Assembly: GCA_946885645.1 (NCBI GenBank)
Contig: CAMPGU010000073.1
Span: 1-15,556 of the forward strand
DNA: 15,556 nt
Direction: 5' to 3'
From: an uncultured Haloferula sp.
Lineage (GTDB): Bacteria; Verrucomicrobiota; Verrucomicrobiae; Verrucomicrobiales; Akkermansiaceae
The stretch's first letter is position 1. Every line of letters starts with the position of its first letter. The notes beneath the pieces were generated by a model, which ran no database searches, was not told the DNA's origin, and saw only the letters and a program-made list of their open reading frames with translations. A program made the translations under genes and the position numbers. Positions 7,012 to 15,291 of the stretch are shown here, in pieces.

Positions 7012-7860
7012 ATGACCGTTGAGACCGTCGGCAGCTACCGTGCGCGTTGGGGAGAAGGCCCCTTGTGGTGGAAGGACTCGCTCCTTTACGTGGATATCGA
7101 GAACCACCGGGTGATCCGTTTCAATCCTGCCACCGGGGAGGAAAGGACTTGGGAGGCGGGAGAGCGCGTCGGGACCGTGGTTCCGCGGGAAGCAGGCGGC
7201 CTCGTGATCGCCGGGGACCGCGGGTTTCACTTTCTCGATGAGGAGACGGGAAAGCTGACCGCGCTCGGAGACCCGGAGCCGGACAAGGCCGACAACCGGT
7301 TCAACGACGGCAAGTGCTCGCCCGACGGGCGCTTCTTCGCCGGGACCATCAGCTTGGTGAAAAAAACCGGAGATGCCCGGCTCTACCGCCTCGATCCCGA
7401 CCTTTCGATCCACGAGGTTTTCGGGCCCGTGACGAACTCGAACGGAATCGTGTGGAGCGCCGATGGACGCACCGTTTATTACATCGATACGCCGCGGAAA
7501 GAGGTGCTCGCTTTCGATTACCAGGAAGGGCATCTGACGAATCTCCGCAGCGTCGTTTCCACCGCGCATCACGACTCCTCGCCGGACGGAATGACCATCG
7601 ACGCGGATGGCAATCTCTGGATCGCTTTTTGCCACGGGGCATGCGTCGCATGTTTTAGTCCGGCATCCGGCGAGGAACTCAGGCGCGTGGATCTGCCCTG
7701 CCTGGAGACGACCGCGTGTGCCTTCGGCGGACCGGATCTTGCCGATCTCTATGTCACCACGGGAGTGCATAAGAGCGTGGAAGAAGCCGATGGAGGCCGT
7801 CTTTTCGTCATCCGCGGATTGGGTGTGAAGGGCCTTCCGGCGAGCGGCTTCGCGGGCTGA
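7012..7860 (+). CDS. SMP-30/gluconolactonase/LRE family lactonase-like enzyme
   Basis: Six-bladed beta-propeller of the SMP-30 family, whose members are metal-dependent sugar lactonases such as gluconolactonase and L-arabinolactonase. The ATG at 7012 gives 282 residues starting MTVETVGSYRARWGEGPLWW, which is where the family usually begins. An in-frame ATG at 6943 would add 23 residues with no family similarity. Metal ligands are present: E15 (GEGPLWW), N144 (TNSNGIVWSADG) and D192 (SPDGMTIDADGNLW). Substrate-side residues R96 and N98 lie in NRFNDGKCSPDGRF. No signal peptide is seen from 7012, so it is probably cytoplasmic. The exact sugar cannot be told. The position before an exported carbohydrate-related block suggests sugar-acid catabolism, but this is inference. 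No Shine-Dalgarno site is obvious. Confidence 0.88.
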   Translation: MTVETVGSYRARWGEGPLWWKDSLLYVDIENHRVIRFNPATGEERTWEAGERVGTVVPREAGGLVIAGDRGFHFLDEETGKLTALGDPEPDKADNRFNDGKCSPDGRFFAGTISLVKKTGDARLYRLDPDLSIHEVFGPVTNSNGIVWSADGRTVYYIDTPRKEVLAFDYQEGHLTNLRSVVSTAHHDSSPDGMTIDADGNLWIAFCHGACVACFSPASGEELRRVDLPCLETTACAFGGPDLADLYVTTGVHKSVEEADGGRLFVIRGLGVKGLPASGFAG

Positions 7861-7923
7861 AGGCGGATCACCCAAACAGGCGACACTGGAAATAGTGGGA
7901 AGACGGCATCCCCCTGCCATCGT

Positions 7924-7930
7924 AGGAAGG
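7924..7930 (+). promoter_or_regulatory. Shine-Dalgarno site favouring GTG start at 7936
   Basis: AGGAAGG stands five bases before GTG 7936 and seventeen before the alternative in-frame ATG 7948. The spacing supports the GTG as the start of the large cytochrome-domain gene, although five bases is near the short limit. Confidence 0.5.
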
Positions 7931-7935
7931 GTTCG

Positions 7936-10900
7936 GTGCTCTTTCCCATGCTTCGCCGTTTCCTCTCCGTTCTCGTCCCGATCGCGCCTCTTGCCGCATC
8001 CGGGGAGCGGGTATCGTACGCGTATGAGGTGCGGCCGATCCTTTCGGACAAGTGCTTTGCTTGCCACGGTCCCGATGCAGCGAAACGCGAGGCGGGCCTA
8101 CGGCTCGACACCGCGGAAGGTGCCATGGCACCGTTAAAGGATTCTGCCGGAAGCGCACTCGTCCCCGGCGATCCGGAGAAATCCTTGGCATGGCAGCGGA
8201 TTATATCGAAGGACCCGGAACAGGTCATGCCGCCGCCCTCCTCGCACTTGGCCCTGAGCGCGGAGGAGCAAGAGACCCTGCACCGGTGGATCGGGGAAGG
8301 CGCGGAATACGAGCCCCATTGGTCTTTCCAACCCTTGCCGGAATCCGTGCCCGTGCCGCGGCCGAAGGATACAGCTTGGCCAAAAAGCGACACCGACCGC
8401 TTCATTCGCGCGCGTTTGGAGAAGGAGGGCCTGGCTCCTTCTCCTCCCGCCGATCCCCTGCGCTGGCTCCGCCGCGCGACGCTGGATCTCACGGGACTCC
8501 CGCCGTCTCCGGCGGAGATTGCGGCCTTCCAAGCTGCCGCCCGTAACGATCTCACCGCCGCGAAGTCGGCTGCAGCGGATCGCCTGCTTGCCAGCCCGCG
8601 CTTCGGCGAACACTTCGCGGTGGCTTGGCTGGATGCAGCACGCTACGCCGACTCCTACGGCTACCAGTCCGACCAATTGACCGCGTTCTGGCCTTGGCGG
8701 GATTGGGTGGTGCGGTCCTTCAACGCAAACCTGCCCATCGACCAATTCATCACCTGGCAGGTAGCGGGCGATCTTCTGCCCGGCGCAACGCGGGATCAGA
8801 AGCTCGCCACCACCTTCAACCGGCTTCATCGCCTCACGAACGAAGGCGGATCGGTGGCGGAGGAATTCCTCGTGGAGAATATGGCGGACCGCGTCCACAC
8901 CTTCGGTTCCGTCTTTCTCGCTCTGACGATGGAGTGCACCCGCTGCCACGACCACAAGTACGATCCGCTTAGCATGCGGGACTACTACTCGCTCGGTGCC
9001 TTCTTCAATTCGATTCCCGAGCGCGGGTTCTATAGCTCCGCGGCCATCCAACCCTCCCCGAGCCTTCTCCTGCCGGATGCGGGGCAGGAGAAGGTCTTGG
9101 AGGAGGCGAAGCGAAGGGTAGCGGCGGCGACGGCGGCATTGGAAAGCCGTCGTCGCGGGAGCGATCCGGACTTCACTGCCTGGCTTGCGAGCATCCCCGC
9201 TGCTCCGCCGGTGGCCGATCTCGTTTCTCATCTGGATTTCGATGGTGAAGGCACCGCAACGGGACTTCGCGATGCCGCGGGTGCCGCCGACGTGGCGGGC
9301 CACGGCTTGCCCCGTGTCACCGGAAGATCCGGCGCGGCCGTGAAGCTCGATGGCGATACCGGTATCGCCCTGCCGGGACGCTTGGAGTATGAGCGGTGCG
9401 ATCCTTGGACCGTGGATCTGGTGATTCGGGATACGGTGGGAAATCCGGCACCGGTGGTACTGCTGCACCGGTCCTTCGGCACGGACGTGGGCTTCAACGG
9501 GCTGGAACTCCTGCTGGCCGGCGGGCATCTGGAGGCCCGGGTGGTCCGGGATTGGCCGGGAAGTGCCATTGGAGTTCGCACCGTCGGGAAAATCCCGCAA
9601 GAACAGTGGGCTCGCGTCACTTGGACTTATGACGGATCGAGCAGCGCCGCCGGTCTTGCGATCTACCTGGACGGCCATCGTCTCGAAACCGAAGTCACCG
9701 CGGACCTGATCTGGAAATCCGTCGTGGTGCGCACGCACGGCGACGGGGTGGCAACTCTCGGCCAGCGGTTCCGGGACCGCGGCTTCCTCGGCGGCGAAGT
9801 GGATGAACTGAGGATTTTCAAGCGTGCCTTGGTGCCGCTCGAAGTCGCTGCCTTGCACGAACCAACGAGATGGACCGCGGCCGCCGTCAATCCTGCCGGG
9901 CACCGCATGGCGCTGAAGGAGGCGTGGCTCTCTGCGATCGATCCCGCTTACCGGGCGGCGTTGGCGACGCTGCGCGAGGCGCGGGCCGCAGTCGTTGTTG
10001 CCGAGGAGCAGGTTCTCGAGATTCCGGTGATGAGGGAAGCGGAGCAAACCCGCCCCGCGCACGTCCTCGCACGGGGTGCTTACGACGCACCGCGGGGAAA
10101 GGAGAATGAGGTTACGCGCGATGTCTTTTCCCAGATCCTCATCCCCTTCCCGGAGGACGCGCCGCGGGATTGCTCCGGCCTCGCAAGCTGGCTCACGGAC
10201 CCGCGGCATCCGCTCACCTCCCGTGTCTTCGTGAACCGGATCTGGGCGAATTTTTTCGGAAGCGGGTTAGTGGAATCCGCGGACAACTTCGGGCTGCAGG
10301 GATCGCTCCCGAGTCATCCCGGACTGCTGGACTGGTTGGCGCGGGATTTTGTCTCGAACGGATGGAACTTGAAGGACCTCTGCCGCGAGATCGTCCTCAG
10401 CGCCGCCTATGGCCAGGATAGCAAGGGGCGACCCGATCTGGTCCAAAGGGACCCCTCCAATCGCTTGCTCGCACGTGGCCCGGCGCGGCGGCTGTCCTCG
10501 GAGCAGATCCGGGATCTGGCCTTGTCCGCTTCAGGGCTTCTCCAGCCGCGCGAGAGCGGCGGGCCTCCGGTCTCCCCGTATCAGCCCGGCGGCGATCTGT
10601 GGCGCGAATCGAACTCCATGTCACCCGCTTACCGGCGGTCGGACGGCGCGGATCTCTACCGGCGCTCGCTCTATTCCGTATGGAAGCGCACGACCCCCTT
10701 GCCGAACATGCTCGCCTTCGATAGCCCGACGCGCGAGGTCTGCACGATCCGTCGTCCGCAGACGAACACTCCGCTACAGGCGCTGGTACTGCTGAACGAT
10801 ACCCAATTCGTGGAGGCGGCACGGGCTCTCGTTGCAAAGGTGCAGCCTTTGCCCCCCGAGCGCCGGCTTTCCGCCGCCTTCGAAGCCTGCACCTCCCGTC

Positions 10901-11106
10901 CGCCCACGGAGCGGGAGGCGAGATTGCTCGCCGAAGTGCGGGACGGGCAGCTCGTGATTTTTAAAGCCGATCCGGCAGCGGCGGAGAAACTCCTCGCCTT
11001 GGGAGACAGCCCTGCGGCCCGCGATCTCGACCCGGTCGAAGCAGCCGCGATGACCGTCGCTTGCCAAGCCATCCTCAATCTCGACGCCGCCGTGTGGAAC
11101 CGATGA
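7936..11106 (+). CDS. Exported PSCyt1/DUF1549/LamG/DUF1553 cytochrome-domain protein
   Basis: Large protein of 1056 residues from a family abundant in Planctomycetes and Verrucomicrobia, with no settled biochemical role. Start is GTG 7936 (Shine-Dalgarno) or ATG 7948; either gives a signal peptide (about 5-22). Order: PSCyt1 with heme motif CFACH (40-44) and a likely axial Met in QVMPP (about 98); DUF1549/PSCyt2 (about 150-365) with AARYADSYGYQSD and a second CxxCH in ECTRCHDHKYDP (333-344); a coiled segment (385-410); a LamG/concanavalin-like domain (about 430-640) ending LGGEVDELRIFKRAL; DUF1553/PSD1 (about 705-1050) with RPAHVLARGAYD, TSRVFVNRIW and RRPQTNTPLQALVLLND. It likely sits in the periplasm. 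The stop overlaps the DUF1501 gene start (ATGA), so the two are translated together and probably work as a pair. Confidence 0.9.
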   Translation: MLFPMLRRFLSVLVPIAPLAASGERVSYAYEVRPILSDKCFACHGPDAAKREAGLRLDTAEGAMAPLKDSAGSALVPGDPEKSLAWQRIISKDPEQVMPPPSSHLALSAEEQETLHRWIGEGAEYEPHWSFQPLPESVPVPRPKDTAWPKSDTDRFIRARLEKEGLAPSPPADPLRWLRRATLDLTGLPPSPAEIAAFQAAARNDLTAAKSAAADRLLASPRFGEHFAVAWLDAARYADSYGYQSDQLTAFWPWRDWVVRSFNANLPIDQFITWQVAGDLLPGATRDQKLATTFNRLHRLTNEGGSVAEEFLVENMADRVHTFGSVFLALTMECTRCHDHKYDPLSMRDYYSLGAFFNSIPERGFYSSAAIQPSPSLLLPDAGQEKVLEEAKRRVAAATAALESRRRGSDPDFTAWLASIPAAPPVADLVSHLDFDGEGTATGLRDAAGAADVAGHGLPRVTGRSGAAVKLDGDTGIALPGRLEYERCDPWTVDLVIRDTVGNPAPVVLLHRSFGTDVGFNGLELLLAGGHLEARVVRDWPGSAIGVRTVGKIPQEQWARVTWTYDGSSSAAGLAIYLDGHRLETEVTADLIWKSVVVRTHGDGVATLGQRFRDRGFLGGEVDELRIFKRALVPLEVAALHEPTRWTAAAVNPAGHRMALKEAWLSAIDPAYRAALATLREARAAVVVAEEQVLEIPVMREAEQTRPAHVLARGAYDAPRGKENEVTRDVFSQILIPFPEDAPRDCSGLASWLTDPRHPLTSRVFVNRIWANFFGSGLVESADNFGLQGSLPSHPGLLDWLARDFVSNGWNLKDLCREIVLSAAYGQDSKGRPDLVQRDPSNRLLARGPARRLSSEQIRDLALSASGLLQPRESGGPPVSPYQPGGDLWRESNSMSPAYRRSDGADLYRRSLYSVWKRTTPLPNMLAFDSPTREVCTIRRPQTNTPLQALVLLNDTQFVEAARALVAKVQPLPPERRLSAAFEACTSRPPTEREARLLAEVRDGQLVIFKADPAAAEKLLALGDSPAARDLDPVEAAAMTVACQAILNLDAAVWNR

Positions 11107-12566
11107 ATGCGCCTCTCGATTCCATTGCCGGGCTGACGCGGCGGCACTTCTTTAAGGCCGGTGCGTCGGGCATCGGCGGGGCGGCTTTGGCATCGCTCTT
11201 CCACGATCGTGTGCTGGCATCGGCGGTGCCGGATTTCGGACCCAAGGCGAAGAGGATTATCTACCTCTTCCAATCCGGCGGCCCCGCGCAGCAAGACCTC
11301 TTCGACCATAAACCGCTGCTGGTGGAGAAGAACGGCGAGCCCTTGCCGGACCACGTCCGGGGAGGGCAGCGCCTCACCGGGATGTCGGCGCAGCAGGCAT
11401 CGATCCCGCTGGCGGGGAGCCATTTCAAATTCGCACGGCACGGGCAGTCGGGTGCCTGGGTGTCCGAGCTGATGCCTCACACCGCAGCCATCGCGGACAA
11501 GCTTTGCTTCGTGAAATCCATGTTCACGGATGCGATCAATCATGATCCCGCGATCACTTTTTTCCAGACCGGCTCGCAGATCGCCGGGCGGCCCTCCATG
11601 GGTTCCTGGCTCTCCTACGGCCTCGGCTCCGACAATGCGAATCTGCCCGGCTTCATCGTGCTCGTCTCGGCAGGGCAGGGGGATCAGCCATTGTATGCGC
11701 GGCTCTGGGGCAACGGCTTCCTCGATTCGAAGTACCAGGGAGTCCAGTTCCGCTCCGGGAAGGATCCGGTGCTCTATCTTTCAAATCCCGACGGCATCTG
11801 CCGCTCCGGCCGACGGGAGATGCTGGACAAGCTCTCCGCCCTGAATCGCCTGCAATTCGAAAGCGAGCTCGATCCGGAAATCGAATCCCGCATCGCCCAA
11901 TATGAGATGGCGTATCGCATGCAGGCGAGCGTGCCGGACGTGACGGATCTCACCGGGGAGCCCGAGTCCGTTTACCGCTTGTATGGCGAGGATAGCAGGA
12001 AGCCGGGGACCTTCGCGGCGAATTGCCTGCTTGCCCGCCGCCTGGCGGAGCGCGGGGTGCGCTTCATTCAGCTCTACCACCAAGGCTGGGACCAGCATGA
12101 CAATTTACCGGGCGCGATCCGCGGGCAGTGCAGGGAGACGGATCAAGCCTCCGCGGCGCTGATCCGCGATCTGGAGCAGCGGGGCCTGCTGGAGGATACG
12201 CTGGTGATCTGGGGCGGGGAATTCGGCCGCACTTCCTATTCGCAGGGCAAGCTCACCAAGGACAATTACGGCCGCGATCACCACCCCCGCTGCTTCACCC
12301 TCTGGATGGCAGGGGGCGGAATCAAGCCGGGGATTTCCCACGGCCACACGGACGCCTACGGGTATAATATCGCGGACGCCGACGGAAATCCGATCCACGC
12401 CGACAAGCACGTTTATACCCCGGGCGCAGTCCACGTGCACGACCTCCAGGCGACGATCCTCCATCTGATGGGAATCGACCACACCGCGCTCACCCATCTG
12501 CACCAGGGCCGCCGCTTCCGCCTCACGGATGTGCACGGGCACGTGGTGAAGGAGCTGCTGGCCTGA
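11103..12566 (+). CDS. Tat-exported DUF1501 family protein
   Basis: 487-residue DUF1501 protein, a relative of the sulfatase/alkaline phosphatase fold. ATG 11103 overlaps the preceding stop as ATGA; a TTG 14 codons upstream would break the Tat signal context and is disfavoured. The N-terminus LTRRHFFKAGASGIGGAALASL (11-32) is a twin-arginine signal. Possible metal-binding residues follow: the FQSGGPAQQDLFD stretch (56-68), GWDQHDN (328-334), GGEFGRT (371-377) and GRDHHPR (390-396), then H444/H446 (AVHVHDLQ). Such proteins are regularly encoded next to DUF1549/DUF1553 genes in PVC bacteria. Substrate is unknown; a hydrolase acting in the periplasm is the usual guess. Nothing appears truncated. 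Confidence 0.92.
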   Translation: MNAPLDSIAGLTRRHFFKAGASGIGGAALASLFHDRVLASAVPDFGPKAKRIIYLFQSGGPAQQDLFDHKPLLVEKNGEPLPDHVRGGQRLTGMSAQQASIPLAGSHFKFARHGQSGAWVSELMPHTAAIADKLCFVKSMFTDAINHDPAITFFQTGSQIAGRPSMGSWLSYGLGSDNANLPGFIVLVSAGQGDQPLYARLWGNGFLDSKYQGVQFRSGKDPVLYLSNPDGICRSGRREMLDKLSALNRLQFESELDPEIESRIAQYEMAYRMQASVPDVTDLTGEPESVYRLYGEDSRKPGTFAANCLLARRLAERGVRFIQLYHQGWDQHDNLPGAIRGQCRETDQASAALIRDLEQRGLLEDTLVIWGGEFGRTSYSQGKLTKDNYGRDHHPRCFTLWMAGGGIKPGISHGHTDAYGYNIADADGNPIHADKHVYTPGAVHVHDLQATILHLMGIDHTALTHLHQGRRFRLTDVHGHVVKELLA

Positions 12567-12598
12567 TCCGGCTTGCGGAAGCGGAGGCATCGTGGATC

Positions 12599-13552
12599 AT
12601 GCAGCCCGTGGAAGCCGTGAAAGACGACCTGCCCGATCGCTTCGGTGCGATGCTGGTGAAGGAACTACGCCAGAACATGAGGCGCGGGAGCTTCATCTAT
12701 CCCTTCCTCGCCATCCAGCTCTTCGCTGTCATGGCGCTGCTCTATGAACTCCGGACCGAGGCCGCCTACAGCTCCGCGAAGTATGCCGGCATGTTAAATC
12801 TGGGTTTGCTTTTCCAAGCCGGCCCCTTCTGGGTGATGGTCGCCACCATCTGCGCCTTCATCATGCCGCTCGGCGGCTTGGTTTTGATGGGGCAGGAACT
12901 GGAAGAAGGGAATCATGAGCTTCTACTGCTCACCAAGCTGAACCGGTGGAAGGTGGTGCGCGGGAAGTTCTTCACCCTGTGGGGTCTCTGCCTCCTGACC
13001 TTCGTGTCCCTGCTTCCGTACGTGATCGTTCGCTTCAACATGATCGGCGGCATCGAGGCGATCGACCAGGCGGCCTGCTCGCTCACCGTGATCGCCCTTT
13101 CCGCGATGATGAGCGCGGGTGCCATCGGAGCCTCGTCTTTTCGCGGACTGATGGGCCGCATCGGCGCGATGATCCTCTTCACCGCGTCGTTGTCTGCGGC
13201 AAGCGCCGTGGCCCTTGCTTTCTGTGCGATGCAGACGGAAAAGTGCGGGCTGCTATATCATCTGAACGGAGTCGCCGCGACCCTCTGCTACACTATTCTC
13301 GGGCTCTCGCTGGCGCGTTCCCGGCTGCGGCTGGTGGTGCATGCCTACGAGGTAAAGCCGAGCTACATGGTTATCGGGCTGCTGGTCTTCACCCCCTTCG
13401 TCGTCGCCATGTCCACGGCGATGACCGTGGGCTTCGCGGGTTTCACCGGCTTGATCGGCATGACCCTCGTGGCCATCTATGCGGACGCCACCCCGAAAGC
13501 ACCGGCGTGGGTGAAGCCTCCGGCTCCGAACGTGCCGGATGCCACCGCCTAA
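12599..13552 (+). CDS. Polytopic membrane protein resembling ABC-2 type permease
   Basis: 317 residues with a GGAGG site (12583-12587) eleven bases before the ATG. About eight hydrophobic segments are seen (near 31-51, 76-98, 123-146, 161-181, 190-211, 224-241, 256-277, 280-295). Between the second and third lies EEGNHELLLLTKLNRWKVVRG, which resembles the cytoplasmic coupling region of ABC-2 permeases, where a short E-x-x-x-E-L-L-L stretch precedes the next helix with GK. The N-terminus (MLVKELRQNMRRGSF) is also typical for such permeases. The tail is proline-rich and polar (APAWVKPPAPNVPDATA). No ATP-binding subunit is nearby, so partner and cargo are unknown. It is 32 bases after the DUF1501 gene, which suggests co-transcription. 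I do not recognise a specific family name. Confidence 0.7.
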   Translation: MQPVEAVKDDLPDRFGAMLVKELRQNMRRGSFIYPFLAIQLFAVMALLYELRTEAAYSSAKYAGMLNLGLLFQAGPFWVMVATICAFIMPLGGLVLMGQELEEGNHELLLLTKLNRWKVVRGKFFTLWGLCLLTFVSLLPYVIVRFNMIGGIEAIDQAACSLTVIALSAMMSAGAIGASSFRGLMGRIGAMILFTASLSAASAVALAFCAMQTEKCGLLYHLNGVAATLCYTILGLSLARSRLRLVVHAYEVKPSYMVIGLLVFTPFVVAMSTAMTVGFAGFTGLIGMTLVAIYADATPKAPAWVKPPAPNVPDATA

Positions 13553-13600
13553 GGTTCCCGGACTAGGATGTTTGCGACGTGATAACCTACTAGCGCCGCC

Positions 13601-13606
13601 GGGAGG
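13601..13606 (+). promoter_or_regulatory. Shine-Dalgarno site favouring GTG start at 13618
   Basis: GGGAGG lies eleven bases before GTG 13618 and twenty before the in-frame ATG 13627, so it decides for the GTG. The GAGG touching ATG 13627 is too close to serve it. CGCC (13594-13597) could pair with GGCG (13605-13608) and partly hide the site. Confidence 0.45.
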
Positions 13607-13617
13607 CGAGCCTCAAT

Positions 13618-15282
13618 GTGGCGAGGATGAGTTTCAAAACCCTCGCGCTTCTTTTCGTAGCCGGATCCGCCATGGCGGACTCCTTTCCCGTCACCATCCG
13701 CGTCGATGTCGAGAGGCCCGGCCCCGAGCTCAAGCCGATCTGGCGCTTCTTCGGTGCGGACGAGCCGAACTACGCCTACATGGAGCATGGCGACGAGCTG
13801 CTCGGACATCTGGGAGAGATGCGGCCGAAGGAGGTATTCTTCCGCGCCCACAGCCTGCTGGTGACGGGCGACGGGACGCCCGCGCTCAAATGGGGCTCCA
13901 CGAATGCCTACACGGAAGACCCGCAGGGCAAGCCCGTCTATGACTGGACCATCGTGGACCGGATCTTCGACAGCTATCTGAAGAACGGCGTGCGTCCCTA
14001 CGTGCAGATCGGCTTCATGCCGCAGGCGCTATCGGTGAAGCCGGAGCCATACCGGCACCACTGGACGCCGCGGGCGAAGTACGACGAGATCTACACCGGC
14101 TGGGCCTACCCGCCGAAGGATTGGCAGAAGTGGGAGGAACTCGTCTATCAATGGGCGAAGCATTCCGTGGAGAAATACGGCAAGGACGAGGTATTGAGGT
14201 GGTATTGGCAAACCTGGAACGAACCGAACATCGGCTACTGGCGCGGCTCGCGGGAGGAGTTCTTCAAATTGCACGATCACGCGGTCCGAGCCGTGAGAAG
14301 GGCGATCCCGGAGGCGAAGGTGGGAGGTCCCGATCTCGCGGGCGGAGCCGGTGGCGATTTCCTGAAGGCCTTCCTCGAGCACTGCTTGAAGGGCAAGAAC
14401 CTAGCCACGGGGGAAAAGGGCACGCCCATTGATTTCATCTCTTTCCACGCGAAGGGCTCGCCACGGGATGTGGGCGGACGGGTGCAGATGGGCATCTCCA
14501 ACCAACTCCGTGACATCGACGGTGCCTTCGCGGTGATCGCACGTTATCCGGAGCTGCGGGACACCCCGATCGTGATCGGCGAGTCGGATCCCGAAGGCTG
14601 CGCGGCCTGCCAAGGCGCGAACCTAGCCTATCGGAACGGCACCATGTATTCCAGCTACACGGCCGCCAGCTTTCCCCGGAAGCTGGATCTCGCCGAGAAG
14701 CACGGCGTGAATTTGGAAGGGGCGCTTACCTGGGCCTTCGAGTTCGAGGACCAGCCGTATTTCGCCGGTTTCCGCTCTCTCGCCACCAACGGGATCGACA
14801 AGCCGGTGCTCAATGTTTTCCGGATGTTCGCGAAGATGGATGGCCAGCGCCTGCCGGTAAGCAGCGACTCCGCGGTTTCCCTGCCGGACATGCTCCGCAG
14901 CGGCGTGCGGGGGAAGCCCGATGTGTCCGCGCTCGCGGCCATGAAGGGCAAGAAGCTCACCGTGCTCGTGTGGCATTATCATGACGACGACGTGCGGGGT
15001 CCCGATGCCGAGGTGCGGGTGGATCTTCCCGGCGCGCCGAAAGGAGTCCCGGTGGTGAAGCGCTATTTGATCGATGAGACCCACTCGAACTCCTTCACCG
15101 CATGGCAAGCGATGGGTTCCCCGCAAGAGCCGAGTGCGGAGCAGATCGCACAGCTCGAAGAATCCTGCAAACTCGGGGAGGTGAAGGAACAACCGCGGTT
15201 CGTCGAGGAAGAGAATCTCTCGGCGATCATGGTGACCCTGCCCCGGCAAGGGGTCACCCTTCTGGAGATGGAGTGGAAGTAG
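13618..15282 (+). CDS. Exported glycoside hydrolase, GH39-like
   Basis: 554 residues; starts at GTG 13618 by its Shine-Dalgarno spacing (alternative ATG 13627). A short signal peptide (about 6-20, ending SAMA) predicts export. The fold looks like a (beta/alpha)8 barrel of clan GH-A related to GH39 beta-xylosidases and alpha-L-iduronidases. Evidence: RFFGADEPNY (about 43-52), the WNEPN motif (200-204) with E202 as acid/base, and IGESD (320-324) with E322 as nucleophile. FHAKG (277-280) lies between them at the expected place. A C-terminal beta-rich region (about 400-554) matches the family's accessory sandwich. Odd: a CxxC (C328, C331) follows just after the nucleophile. Substrate cannot be named. 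It lies 65 bases after the permease-like gene and ends nine bases from the convergent ferredoxin gene. Confidence 0.8.
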   Translation: MARMSFKTLALLFVAGSAMADSFPVTIRVDVERPGPELKPIWRFFGADEPNYAYMEHGDELLGHLGEMRPKEVFFRAHSLLVTGDGTPALKWGSTNAYTEDPQGKPVYDWTIVDRIFDSYLKNGVRPYVQIGFMPQALSVKPEPYRHHWTPRAKYDEIYTGWAYPPKDWQKWEELVYQWAKHSVEKYGKDEVLRWYWQTWNEPNIGYWRGSREEFFKLHDHAVRAVRRAIPEAKVGGPDLAGGAGGDFLKAFLEHCLKGKNLATGEKGTPIDFISFHAKGSPRDVGGRVQMGISNQLRDIDGAFAVIARYPELRDTPIVIGESDPEGCAACQGANLAYRNGTMYSSYTAASFPRKLDLAEKHGVNLEGALTWAFEFEDQPYFAGFRSLATNGIDKPVLNVFRMFAKMDGQRLPVSSDSAVSLPDMLRSGVRGKPDVSALAAMKGKKLTVLVWHYHDDDVRGPDAEVRVDLPGAPKGVPVVKRYLIDETHSNSFTAWQAMGSPQEPSAEQIAQLEESCKLGEVKEQPRFVEEENLSAIMVTLPRQGVTLLEMEWK

Positions 15283-15291
15283 CGCTTCGTT

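Noticed and set aside
7884..7918. Two small hairpins (CACT/AGTG and GGCA/TGCC) before the cytochrome-domain gene
   Set aside because: Four-base stems; no T tract and no support for a terminator or a regulator site.
6838..8067. Open frame of 409 codons on the minus strand
   Set aside because: Antisense to the SMP-30-family gene whose metal ligands are intact; no domain seen.
8134..10209. Long open frame of 691 codons on the minus strand
   Set aside because: It lies wholly opposite the cytochrome-domain gene, which has clear conserved domains. Its protein is arginine/glycine-rich with no recognisable motif, as expected from antisense frames in high-GC DNA.
11061..11102. Upstream TTG start for the DUF1501 gene
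   Set aside because: It would add an arginine-rich 14-residue lead inside the previous gene; the ATGA overlap with a normal Tat signal is more plausible.
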